From positions 1 to 60,654 of the forward strand of contig JACRFD010000060.1 in assembly GCA_016218025.1 (NCBI GenBank): a DNA stretch of 60,654 bases. The letters are read 5' to 3'. This stretch comes from Ignavibacteriales bacterium (GTDB lineage Bacteria; Bacteroidota; Ignavibacteria; UBA10030; SZUA-254). Every line of letters begins with the position of its first letter. Position 1 is the first letter of the stretch. A program made the position numbers and the translations under genes. The notes under the pieces were generated by a model that worked only from the letters and a program-made list of their open reading frames with translations, was not told the origin of the DNA and ran no database searches. Of the stretch, positions 9,901 to 18,179 are shown one piece after another.

Positions 9901-11588
9901 CCGGTTCGAAGCAAACTATCGGTGGTACTAATGTGGGTACATACTCTTTTGTAAAAGTTGGTGATCTTGATACAATCTTGCTCTCTCGCTCAATGAATCT
10001 GGATACACTACTTATCAATGGAGAAATCGTAGAGTCATCGGGTAATACTATTGTTGGTGTTTCAAAAACAACCCGGCGTATTGAACAATCGGTTGCCAAT
10101 AATTGCGGCGGTATCGGTGTTGTTCTAACAGGAATAGATGTTGATGCAGATACCACCATAATCTATCGCACTACAGGTACAGCACAAACCAGCGGCGTGA
10201 AGAGTTCTATTCTAAGGTCGTTCGATTTTATTCCATACACAGGTACAGGACTTAATGCTGCTTTCGATTTTTACTACGATGATAACGAACTGAATGGTCA
10301 AACCGAAGGAACATTGAAAGTGTGGAAATCAACGGATGCAGGTATTTTCTGGATTGATCAACCTACAACCGTAAATACTGCGTTAAATAAATTGAGTTCA
10401 TTCACCGTTAATTCTGCATCACGATGGACTGCGGCTGATGCTTCGAATCCTCTCGGTGGTGATATAAAAACACTGGTAGTTACACAAGGATGGAATTTAA
10501 TTTCGCTTCCATATATCGTTCCGGATGCAAGAAAAATAGTACTATTCCCGACCGTACCTGGCAACGCCTTCTATTACGAAGGAAATTATAAAGTTGAAGA
10601 TACGCTAAAGAAGGGTATCGGGTATTGGTTGAAGTTCCCCTCAGATACTACGTTTAATTTCACCGGTGTTGATATTGTTCTTGATACGATTACAGTAGCT
10701 GACGGTTGGAATCTTATCGGTTCCATTGGAAAAAATGTAATCGTATCTACGATAACTCAAATACCTGCTGGGAATGTTACCTCTCAGTTTTTCAAGTTTA
10801 CAAATACATATGAAATTTCAGATACTTTAAAACCCGGTTTCGGTTACTGGGTGAAATCTAACGGTGGCGGGAAATTAGTGCTTCAAGCACAGTTATCTGC
10901 TATTCCTAAATCCTCTTCACTTGATCTATTTGATAAATTGAATCGCATAACAATTACCGATAATGCTGGAAAGAAACAGACGTTGTATTTCGGTGAATTG
11001 AACAATGCGGCTCTACTCAGATATTTTGAAATGCCTCCTTCCGCTCCTGAAGAAATTTTTGATGTACGTTTTTCTTCCAACCGGAATGTCGAGCAGATCA
11101 ACTCGGATCTAAATTTATCCGAATCAGTAATAAAAATCTCCGGGGCAATTTATCCCATTCAAATTGAATCTGAAATTAGACAAGCCGGAAACAATTATCA
11201 ATTAAAAACCGGTGATCAGAAAAGATTAATTAACGGTATCAGTAAATTGATCGTAAATAATCCGGTAGGTGAGATCTCAATTTCATCAAACAAATTAAAT
11301 AATATTCCATCGGAATTCTCGCTGGGTGAAACATACCCAAATCCCTTTAATCCCTCAACAAAATTCCAAGTTGGAATTCCAAAAAATGCAGAAGTTAATA
11401 TCACTGTTTACGATGTTTTGGGAAGAGAAATTAAGACTCTTATTACTGGTGAACTTCAGGCGGGTATTTCCATTGTTGAGTGGAATGGTATGTCCAATCA
11501 AAATTCAATGGTACCGAGTGGTATTTATTTTATTAAAATGACTGCCGGTAATTTCACCAAATTGGTTAAGACCGTCTTGATGAAATAG
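6984..11588 (+). CDS. Multidomain secreted protein with OB-like domain, twin GWNLIS module and T9SS sorting domain
   Basis: 1534 residues. The start is the ATG at 6984, because GGAGG sits 8 bases upstream; an in-frame TTG at 6969 lies before that ribosome site and is rejected. A signal peptide ends near residue 24 (FTYAQ). Visible regions: a lectin-like beta sandwich (about 30-260), an Ig-like domain (262-370), an OB-fold-like domain (about 371-562, ACYIQDVSGGIRL...IGILTYYNTYMEIKPR), a beta-rich linker, a G8-like segment (near 703, GNWNNGAIWSGGVVPTASDD), and a twin module (about 1166-1302) with GWNLISLP, FYYEGNYK, GYWLKF and GWNLIGS, GYWVKS. Then come FEMPPSAPEEIFDVRF and a sorting domain (GETYPNPFNPSTKFQV). 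The last ~370 residues resemble the end of the protein at 50953. Ligand and function are unknown. Confidence 0.85.
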   Translation: MKNLFHFLIVLTVLFLTSQFTYAQPWTYNFGTGTGTWTTGVSTTFLPSPPSGGGDTARVRIGTQGGSFNMENPGISDLGTGTELRGVAPTGGSVNKMSIVNYTPGKTFTMKFTVRFGGGASGIWYFFQGDGASYNDNNAFSGTQVFTGLSWTFAASGTITSQYRNGSAWTTLAGTPFAQDVNYSVEIYGNNSTSTINYSYGTPQTVASNTYDLWVNGILAGDDLTKGLIANDVNIDSWMFYGASSTTNVATIYLDDFEYSNSISGTASNGPPSISSITRTTFVPATSGTTDVQSSITDDHNISSAKLHVRVNGGNYDSTLTMSVVSGSTYGATIPASKHVTNGDLVEYFISAIDDSSAYTASGLGGYFVGDSRIDSIKSHGVTEVAGYGARVNGTINVGANIQASNACYIQDVSGGIRLSATGMPWSITAGRNAKVEGTIAARFNSYQLQTPNFNFVDTLLGNSTVTPVTITLPTSKDSSYINEGRLVKILSMTTDSAGKIFTATKIYPYKEADNDTISLYVESNGTANTIVGKTIPSSATDVIGILTYYNTYMEIKPRKAEDLGLSTGDGSGTAAIKATTRLVSLTAVAETLTVTGDGTNTLESVSIQIPLTWTWTNTTSYVLTGAFAGKTPVITGDGSTTPRLITISGLLLTDINPGTIEIKDLNTPASSGTTTFTVKTAITSGTLTTIASSPTVNITTNTFEAIATGNWNNGAIWSGGVVPTASDDVTMTTGNVVVTITADAQCNKLTMVGVADTVGGIAGPVLQFNTTGVLTLTVNGKLDLSGTPGRPKFTSNGNTAAIVVFKSGVFTNVSNSTSIGSPGLNMNEGTVKFLGTSTDTLKTDAGFRLGNLIIGDDSNPKTLYWNQTTSATMNIQSLTVKGHSSFIIGMESEANINGIGNYSTAGVPMLTGGILIEPNASMLVNNTSGASYSAYINLKNGGITNNGTLNLKSPNGSRKYSLAFGELTADPTGSKQTIGGTNVGTYSFVKVGDLDTILLSRSMNLDTLLINGEIVESSGNTIVGVSKTTRRIEQSVANNCGGIGVVLTGIDVDADTTIIYRTTGTAQTSGVKSSILRSFDFIPYTGTGLNAAFDFYYDDNELNGQTEGTLKVWKSTDAGIFWIDQPTTVNTALNKLSSFTVNSASRWTAADASNPLGGDIKTLVVTQGWNLISLPYIVPDARKIVLFPTVPGNAFYYEGNYKVEDTLKKGIGYWLKFPSDTTFNFTGVDIVLDTITVADGWNLIGSIGKNVIVSTITQIPAGNVTSQFFKFTNTYEISDTLKPGFGYWVKSNGGGKLVLQAQLSAIPKSSSLDLFDKLNRITITDNAGKKQTLYFGELNNAALLRYFEMPPSAPEEIFDVRFSSNRNVEQINSDLNLSESVIKISGAIYPIQIESEIRQAGNNYQLKTGDQKRLINGISKLIVNNPVGEISISSNKLNNIPSEFSLGETYPNPFNPSTKFQVGIPKNAEVNITVYDVLGREIKTLITGELQAGISIVEWNGMSNQNSMVPSGIYFIKMTAGNFTKLVKTVLMK

Positions 11589-11611
11589 AACTTGATGAAG
11601 TAGAAGTTGAG

Positions 11612-11650
11612 AGCCGGAAGGAGCTTAAAAGCCGACTTCCGGCTTGCTTT
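11612..11650 (+). terminator. Probable terminator hairpin
   Basis: AGCCGGAAG (11612-11620) pairs with CTTCCGGCT ending at 11644, followed by TGCTTT. The T run is weak. It sits just behind the stop codon of the large multidomain gene. Confidence 0.5.
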
Positions 11651-12066
11651 ATCAAATAATTGAAGAATATATGTAAAATTCAATAATAATGAGAATTTAA
11701 TCTGAAAACGCATGTTGTTAGCATTTTTCAGCAATGAAAAGAAAATCTCATATTTTCTCATTTTTTTTGGTTTAGGTATTGACTGTAATTGTATATTTTA
11801 GTATAATTTGTAGAGTAATAACCAAGTATAGCGCCACACCTCTTAGTAAAATTTACAATAATGGAAATTGCAAAATACTCAGAGGACAATTTAAATAAAT
11901 AGTCCTGATTCACTCAACCCAAGAAAAAAACTTGATAGGAACGAATTTAACGCGTAATCGATTTCTATCAATTAATATTCAAAAATAAAAAGTTTTAGAT
12001 TAGTTTGTTTCCAGGGAAGATGAGAGAAATGTTAAACCCGATACACGTGAATTTTGTGAATATCGA
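11651..12066. other. Intergenic stretch without recognised gene
   Basis: AT-rich spacer between two secreted-protein genes. I see no convincing reading frame, RNA gene or repeat here. The promoter of the next two genes (12067 and 14493) should lie in it, but no clear promoter motif stands out. Confidence 0.5.
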
Positions 12067-14466
12067 ATGATTAAGTTGCTAAGGATTTTAACTCTCAATA
12101 TTTTTGTTAGTCTGCTTTTATTAGGAACTGTAAAAGCCGATTGGCCTTGCCGGGCTGACAGTAGTGTTCCTGTTGTGAATGCTATTGGAAGTCAGTGGAA
12201 TCTTCATGTCACCAGTGATTCGAAGAATGGCGCATATTATGTATGGCAAGATAGGCGTTCTGGTTCGGGAGATAAATTATACATTCAGCATATGTCACCG
12301 TCCGGTAATCCATCATGGACTAAAGACGGCTTACCCCTCACATCAACTTCAGGTTATCAATATTATCCACAAATTCTTTCAGACGGTAAAGGTGGCGCTT
12401 TTATAGTTTGGCAAGATAATCGTTCGGGATACGATTACGATATTTATGCACAGCACATAGATCTGAATGGCGTTTCAAATTGGACTGTTAATGGTGTTGC
12501 AGTTTGTAATGCTGTGGGACACCAGTACAATCCTCAACTTGCCACAGACGGTGCAGGTGGAATAATTGTTACCTGGCAAGATAGAAGAAAGGGGCAATTT
12601 GATATCTTTGCTCAACGCGTAGATTCATTAGGGGCAGTAAGATGGACCCCCAATGGGCAATTAATATGCAACGATTCTACCAATCAAACCTCACCCAAAA
12701 TTACGAGCGATCATCGTGGCGGAGCCTTTATTGCATGGGAAGATTTTAGATCTGGTTCCGGCTCATCAGACATTTATTGTCAAAGAATTTTGTCAACAGG
12801 TCAAAATGTTTGGACCGCTAACGGTTTACCACTCTGTACCGCACAATACACTCAATGGAATATCCAAATGATTCCCGACACAATTGGCGGAGCGATTGTG
12901 GTTTGGCAGGATAGACGCAATAATACATTCGATAATATATATGCTCAACGAATTGATCCGTACGGAAATATAAAATGGCAATTAGATGGCATTGCCCTTG
13001 CTCCTGTCCAAGGTAATCAGTACTATCCTCAACTCGTGAGTGATTGGCTGGGCGGCGGAGTGATCATTTGGCAAGATAACCGGTCCGGCAACGACTATGA
13101 TATTTATGCCCAAAGAATAACAAGAGAAGGTATCTTACCGTGGGGTGTAGTTGGAATACCAATTTGTAATAGTATCGGGCATCAGTACAATCCTCAGGTT
13201 ATCTATCAAAATTCTTATTTCATCTCTGCTTGGCAGGATAAGAGGGGATTAGATTTTGATATTTATGCTCAAAGATTTAGTGCATCAGGTCAAATTCAGT
13301 GGAATGCAAATGGCAATCAAGTTGCCACACTGCCATTCGATCAATTCATTCCACAACTATCGATTGATAGCATGAATGGTGCTTTTATCGGTTGGGCAGA
13401 TTATCATCTGAACAACGGGTCAACAGACATTTACAGTCAACGAATCGGGGCTAATGGAATTCCAGCCGGCGGTTGCTATAAGACATTTATCCAGGATAGC
13501 CTTAGTGTAAAAGCAAACAGGTATATTCGTAACTGGTCTAGAAAAATATTAGGCAAACCAAATGCCGGTAATGTAAGAGACTCAGTATTTAAACGTGGTG
13601 CATTCCCATACGGATTGGAAGTGGGTATCAACCGTGCCGACAGTTCGAAGAAATATGGTTGGATAAGATATACCAAATCGTATTTCTTAAAACGCGCTCT
13701 CCCGCAGAGCAGCAACGCCAGACCTTTCGATTATATCATCGAAAAAAGTTTTACGGGTGAGAAACGAAACCTAAGTGTTTTGAGATACAATAACCGTCTT
13801 AATGGAGAGTTGATCACGCTAAAGTTGAATATTGCCTCCAGCGATGTTGGTTTAATACCTGAGAGATTAGGGGATATTGTTTTTAAGGATACTCTGCAAG
13901 ATAATCCGTTGAATAATTTAAAGCTCAGGAATATCACTGCACGTGTGGATTCGATGCTTACAATGTGGCAGTTCTTTAAAAATATTAACTATCCGCTTGT
14001 TTCAACAACTCTGGAAAAGATCAATCGTGCTTTCTATGGAATTGATGATACAGTTTCCTCAATTCCATTAAGGATGAAATCCGTAAGACCACTTTTCTCT
14101 GTTCCATTTTTGCGTCCAAGTGTTGATCCACCTGCTCAATTGCCTGAATTTCACTCGATCAGTGATGAAGAATATATTCCGCAAAGTATCTCATTATCTC
14201 AAAATTATCCCAACCCCTTTAATCCGTACACAACAATAGAATTTATTATATCACAACCTTCATTTGTTTCCCTCACCGTATATAACATACTTGGCCAGGA
14301 AGTAGCAACACTGCTGAACCGTGCTTCGTTAGATGAAGATCAATATACAGTTGATTTTGATGCAAGCGCGATTTCATCCGGTGTATATTTCTATAGAATC
14401 ATCGCAGAACCGTTATCAGGTTCAGATGCCCAGCAGATGGTCAGGAAGATGGTAGTTCTAAAATAA
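12067..14466 (+). CDS. Secreted WQDxRSG-repeat protein with cassette I and T9SS sorting domain
   Basis: 799 residues with a signal peptide (about 1-25, ending KADWP). Residues 26-470 hold eight repeats of about 55 residues. Each contains a motif of the form GGAIIVWQDNRSG...DIYAQRI followed by G.W..NG and QYNPQ, which suggests a beta-propeller. The WQD/WED/WAD position and the RR/NR pair are kept in most units. Residues 470-690 are the shared cassette I domain (RLNGELITLKLNIASSD, INRAF, PLRMKSVRP). Residues 708-799 are the T9SS sorting domain (SQNYPNPFNPYTTIEF, GQEVATLL, SGVYFYRI). No strong ribosome site precedes the ATG. The next gene follows 26 bases downstream and has the same overall plan, so the two are probably co-transcribed. 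Confidence 0.85.
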   Translation: MIKLLRILTLNIFVSLLLLGTVKADWPCRADSSVPVVNAIGSQWNLHVTSDSKNGAYYVWQDRRSGSGDKLYIQHMSPSGNPSWTKDGLPLTSTSGYQYYPQILSDGKGGAFIVWQDNRSGYDYDIYAQHIDLNGVSNWTVNGVAVCNAVGHQYNPQLATDGAGGIIVTWQDRRKGQFDIFAQRVDSLGAVRWTPNGQLICNDSTNQTSPKITSDHRGGAFIAWEDFRSGSGSSDIYCQRILSTGQNVWTANGLPLCTAQYTQWNIQMIPDTIGGAIVVWQDRRNNTFDNIYAQRIDPYGNIKWQLDGIALAPVQGNQYYPQLVSDWLGGGVIIWQDNRSGNDYDIYAQRITREGILPWGVVGIPICNSIGHQYNPQVIYQNSYFISAWQDKRGLDFDIYAQRFSASGQIQWNANGNQVATLPFDQFIPQLSIDSMNGAFIGWADYHLNNGSTDIYSQRIGANGIPAGGCYKTFIQDSLSVKANRYIRNWSRKILGKPNAGNVRDSVFKRGAFPYGLEVGINRADSSKKYGWIRYTKSYFLKRALPQSSNARPFDYIIEKSFTGEKRNLSVLRYNNRLNGELITLKLNIASSDVGLIPERLGDIVFKDTLQDNPLNNLKLRNITARVDSMLTMWQFFKNINYPLVSTTLEKINRAFYGIDDTVSSIPLRMKSVRPLFSVPFLRPSVDPPAQLPEFHSISDEEYIPQSISLSQNYPNPFNPYTTIEFIISQPSFVSLTVYNILGQEVATLLNRASLDEDQYTVDFDASAISSGVYFYRIIAEPLSGSDAQQMVRKMVVLK

Positions 14467-14492
14467 AATTTCCGAAAGGAGAATAAATCATC

Positions 14493-16817
14493 ATGATACA
14501 GACAAAGGCAAGAATAATATTCTTCCTCTTGTTTGCGGTATCGTCCATTTCTTATGCCCAAGATACCCGTCAGTGGATATCGCATATAACAGGAACTTTA
14601 AAAAATTCCAATAATTCAGGAACCGCTCTGGTTGTTGATAAATCAGGCAATCTTATTGTCACAGGCTGGATCACAAATAGTGGAACGGGGGTCGATTTTT
14701 TAACAATTAAATACTCCCCTGAAGGAGAAGAACTAAAAAAAATATCATACGGGGGTTCAGGTATCGATAAACCGGTCGCACTAGCAGTAGATTCCGGGAA
14801 AAATATTTATGTTACAGGTTACACTGCGGGGGGCGCCGGTGGTTACGACATTGTTACAATAAAATACGACAGTTTACTCCAAATGCTTTGGAGTGTTACA
14901 TATAATGGCCCCGGAAATGGAGATGATCAGCCTACCTCTATCGCTGTCAACGATTCACTGAACGTTTTTGTATCGGGATGGAGTAAGGGCAGCGGAACAG
15001 GAATAGATTTCGTTACAATTAAATATGATCAGACAGGTTTGGAAAAATGGTCTAATAGATATAATGGTCCATCTAATGGTTCCGATAGCGCTTTAGGTAT
15101 GGTGTTGTACAGAAATTCAGATCTGTTTGTTACCGGAACAAGTGTAGATTCCGGGTATGATTATTTTACCATAAAATATAATCCTTCCACCGGGGATTCA
15201 ATTTGGTCTGCAAGATACAACGGATTTGGTCTGGGTAATGATATTGCACGTGGAATAGTTAGAAATACCAATAACGAGGTTTATATAACTGGAAGCAGCA
15301 GAAATGCATCGGGTGATAATGATTATTTAACGATCGGATATACTTCATCAGGAGCAGTAAAATGGATTAGCCGGTATAACAGTCACCTGAATACAAATGA
15401 CGATGCATACGCAATCGGTTTGTCCGGAACAAGCCGAATCTATATTACCGGCAAAAGTATTCAGACAGGCTCATTTAATGATATTGTTACTGTTTGTTAT
15501 GCTCAATCCGATGGAGATTCAAATTGGGTTAGGGGATATGATGGCACAGCTAAGGATAATGATATTGGAATTGCACTTTTAGGTGGAACAAATCCATACA
15601 TTATAGGATCCAGCATGGGAATCGGTGTCGGAAAAGATTTTACTTTACTTCGCCATACCGGAACAAATGGAAACTTGAGTATGTCTGCTAGATTTAATGG
15701 TGTTGCAAATTCCGATGATGTACCGTCGGCTTTAGCATCTACGGCAGATGCAGTTTATGTTACAGGCCAATCGAAAAAATTAAAAGGATCGGAATTTTTA
15801 ATTATAAAATATGTAAGTTCAGAAATAATAAAATATAGATCGTTTTCTCAAGAAAGTCTCGCTATTAAAGCTATCAGTATAAAAACTACTCAAAAACCAA
15901 CCGGTGGAAACGTTGCCGAAGAAGCCGTTAAACTTGCATATCCAAAAATTAAAAAAGGTTACGCAGGATATCCGGGGGGAATGGTAGTAGGAAGTGCAAA
16001 TCCCGACAGCGCCGGCTCGTATGGATGGATGAGATTCGATAAGGGGAAAAATGTCTCGGCTTTTGTATCCGATACAGGATTACATCGCTGGTTCAATTTA
16101 TATGGAGGTGTACCATTTATAGGCGAGAAGAAAAATCCGAAAAAGGACAAACATAATAATCATCTTGCCGGAGAATTAATTGCATTGAAAATAAGCATCG
16201 CTGCAAGTGATGCTGGAGTAACAGCTCCAACTTTCGGGGACATCAGGTTTGATGACGGCAACTCGGGAAATCCATATTACAACAAAACTCTGCGGCAAAT
16301 TGTTGAACTGACAGATAATTATATAACATATGGCGGTAGGTATCCGGATATTGATTGGCATATGATAGACAGTATATTAACAATGATCAATAATTCTTTT
16401 GCCGATACGTTAAAAATTATTTGTCGAGACCCATTAGTTCTTACCGGAGTAAAACCTGTTGATAGTATTTGGTTTTTAAAACCTGCCATTGCACCGCTTC
16501 TTGAACCACTTGCGTTTGAAAGAGATGCCTTGGCGCTGACACCGGATTATTTTGAGTTGTACCAGAATTATCCAAATCCCTTCAATCCCTCAACAACTAT
16601 TTCATTCTCGTTGCCTGAGTTATGTCACGTTTCGCTTACAATTTATGATATAATCGGGAGAGAAGTGATGACGTTGCTGGATAACCAAGAACTTGATGAA
16701 GGACTGATGGAAATTAATTTTGATGCAAGCTCATTGTCATCGGGTGTTTATCTTTACAGGTTATCGATTAGTGAAACAAACCAACAGCAATTTAAGAAGA
16801 TGCTATTATTGAAATAA
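14493..16817 (+). CDS. Secreted SBBP-repeat propeller with cassette I and T9SS sorting domain
   Basis: 774 residues, with AAAGGAG upstream of the ATG and a signal peptide ending near residue 22 (SSISYAQ). Eight repeats of about 50 residues (roughly 30-440) follow the SBBP beta-propeller pattern: IYVTGxSxGSGTGxDFxTIKYDxxG.xxW...YNGPGNGDD. Cassette I covers about 446-670 (YRSFSQESL, NNHLAGELIALKISIAASD, NPYYNKTL, PLVLTGVKP). The T9SS sorting domain covers 685-774 (YQNYPNPFNPSTTISF, SGVYLYRL, KKMLLLK). SBBP proteins are usually exported; the ligand is unknown. It shares its C-terminal third with the preceding gene, though the propeller repeats differ, so the ends appear to be exchanged as units. 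Confidence 0.87.
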   Translation: MIQTKARIIFFLLFAVSSISYAQDTRQWISHITGTLKNSNNSGTALVVDKSGNLIVTGWITNSGTGVDFLTIKYSPEGEELKKISYGGSGIDKPVALAVDSGKNIYVTGYTAGGAGGYDIVTIKYDSLLQMLWSVTYNGPGNGDDQPTSIAVNDSLNVFVSGWSKGSGTGIDFVTIKYDQTGLEKWSNRYNGPSNGSDSALGMVLYRNSDLFVTGTSVDSGYDYFTIKYNPSTGDSIWSARYNGFGLGNDIARGIVRNTNNEVYITGSSRNASGDNDYLTIGYTSSGAVKWISRYNSHLNTNDDAYAIGLSGTSRIYITGKSIQTGSFNDIVTVCYAQSDGDSNWVRGYDGTAKDNDIGIALLGGTNPYIIGSSMGIGVGKDFTLLRHTGTNGNLSMSARFNGVANSDDVPSALASTADAVYVTGQSKKLKGSEFLIIKYVSSEIIKYRSFSQESLAIKAISIKTTQKPTGGNVAEEAVKLAYPKIKKGYAGYPGGMVVGSANPDSAGSYGWMRFDKGKNVSAFVSDTGLHRWFNLYGGVPFIGEKKNPKKDKHNNHLAGELIALKISIAASDAGVTAPTFGDIRFDDGNSGNPYYNKTLRQIVELTDNYITYGGRYPDIDWHMIDSILTMINNSFADTLKIICRDPLVLTGVKPVDSIWFLKPAIAPLLEPLAFERDALALTPDYFELYQNYPNPFNPSTTISFSLPELCHVSLTIYDIIGREVMTLLDNQELDEGLMEINFDASSLSSGVYLYRLSISETNQQQFKKMLLLK

Positions 16818-16846
16818 ATAAGTCGATAATATCTTAATTATCAACC

Positions 16847-16876
16847 AAGCCCGTTTCGGAAGAAATGGGCTTTTTG
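16847..16876 (+). terminator. Rho-independent terminator
   Basis: AAGCCCGTTTC pairs with GAAATGGGCTT across a four-base loop and runs into TTTTTG. It ends the secreted-protein pair before the housekeeping operon. Confidence 0.8.
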
Positions 16877-16971
16877 TTCTGACATTACACTTAAAAGTCA
16901 CTCGACGAAAAAGATGTTTTTGTTTTTAATATCTATTTTTCATACTTTTTCTGAACAATAATGGATTAACT

Positions 16972-17292
16972 ATGGAACAATTTTCAAAAGACGAATTACT
17001 TCTAACTCAACTTATACTAATGTTTCAAACTGCGGCTTTGCAGCATATGGGCAAGCTGAAAAATCCTATCGCTGATAAAATAGAGCAGGATTTGCCGCAG
17101 GCACAAATATCTATCGATTTACTTGATATGCTGCATAATAAAATGAAAAATAATCTTTCAACTGATGAAGAAAGAATGTTTACTTCTGTTTTGAAGGAAC
17201 TGAAACTCAATTATATCGATGAACTGAACAAAGCCCAAAAAGCATCACCTGAAGTCACTACCGAGAAATCAAATAATACAGAAAAGTCATGA
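16972..17292 (+). CDS. DUF1844 family small protein
   Basis: 106 residues, soluble, with no signal peptide. The helical pattern LILMFQTAALQHMGKLKNP, then QAQISIDLLDMLHNKMKNNLSTDEERMF and LKELKLNYIDEL, fits DUF1844, a short family of unknown function found in many bacteria. The last ~15 residues are a polar tail (TTEKSNNTEKS). The stop codon overlaps the nadK start by four bases (ATGA), so the two are translationally coupled. The operon context with nadK, radA and rdgB suggests a housekeeping role, but none is established. Confidence 0.8.
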   Translation: MEQFSKDELLLTQLILMFQTAALQHMGKLKNPIADKIEQDLPQAQISIDLLDMLHNKMKNNLSTDEERMFTSVLKELKLNYIDELNKAQKASPEVTTEKSNNTEKS

Positions 17293-18179
17293 AGTTTGGA
17301 ATCATAGGAAATACACGCAAACCGGCAATATTGGAAGTGACCGAAAACTTAATCGGTTACCTTACAATGAAACGGCTAACCTTCCTCGTCCAAAAAAAAT
17401 TGGGCGATTGGTTTAATAACTCTGCTGCTGGATTATCGATAGATGATGGGATGATTGTTGAAGAAGAAGTTCTTGCACAACGCTGCGATATGATAATAGC
17501 CCTTGGAGGTGATGGCACAATGTTGTCTGCTGCAAGAGTAGTAAGTAAGCAGGGCACACCAATTCTGGGTGTTAATTTGGGGAAGCTTGGTTTTTTAGCG
17601 GAAGTATCAATTGATGAAATGAACGACTGTATAGATGAGATTGCTCACGGTCAATATTTTATTGAGGAACGATTGGCATTGCAAGCATGTGCAACTACTG
17701 AAAATGAAAAATATTTTGCACTGAACGATATCGTAATCGATCGAGGTTCATCATCCAGAATGATTGACATAGAGGCATATGTTGATGATGATTATCTTGC
17801 TACATATGTAGCAGATGGAATTATACTAAGCACTCCAACCGGATCGACTGCATATTCATTGGCAACCGGTGGTCCTATCGTGGTACCCGGTAGTGCTGTT
17901 TTAACCATCAGTCCTATTTCGCCTCATACGTTATCAGCCCGCCCGGTTATAATTCCTGATAGAAGTAATATAACGATCAAAATTTCTGCCGGGCATCAGC
18001 CTGTCCATATTACAATAGATGGACAGGAAGAGAAATTTTATAACACGCCGGTTGAATTTAAAATCCAAAAATCTCCATTAGGTGTAAAACTCGTTAAGAG
18101 GAAAGAGCACACATACTTTGATTTATTGCGGACAAAATTAAATTGGGTGAAAGATTTCCGCAAAGAAAAGCACCAATGA
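17289..18179 (+). CDS. nadK: NAD kinase
   Basis: 296 residues, the usual length. NAD kinase phosphorylates NAD to NADP using ATP or polyphosphate in the cytoplasm. The signature GGDGT is at residues 73-77, followed by NLGKLGFLAEV (about 96-106). The C-terminal substrate-binding motif TPTGSTAYSLATGGP begins at 182, followed by PISPHTLSARPVI. The start codon overlaps the DUF1844 stop and the stop codon overlaps the radA start (ATGA in both cases), which is strong evidence for one operon. Confidence 0.97.
   Translation: MKFGIIGNTRKPAILEVTENLIGYLTMKRLTFLVQKKLGDWFNNSAAGLSIDDGMIVEEEVLAQRCDMIIALGGDGTMLSAARVVSKQGTPILGVNLGKLGFLAEVSIDEMNDCIDEIAHGQYFIEERLALQACATTENEKYFALNDIVIDRGSSSRMIDIEAYVDDDYLATYVADGIILSTPTGSTAYSLATGGPIVVPGSAVLTISPISPHTLSARPVIIPDRSNITIKISAGHQPVHITIDGQEEKFYNTPVEFKIQKSPLGVKLVKRKEHTYFDLLRTKLNWVKDFRKEKHQ

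Noticed and set aside
9689..10159. 156-codon minus frame in the same gene
   Set aside because: Same reason: antisense of a real gene, with no ribosome site or family features.
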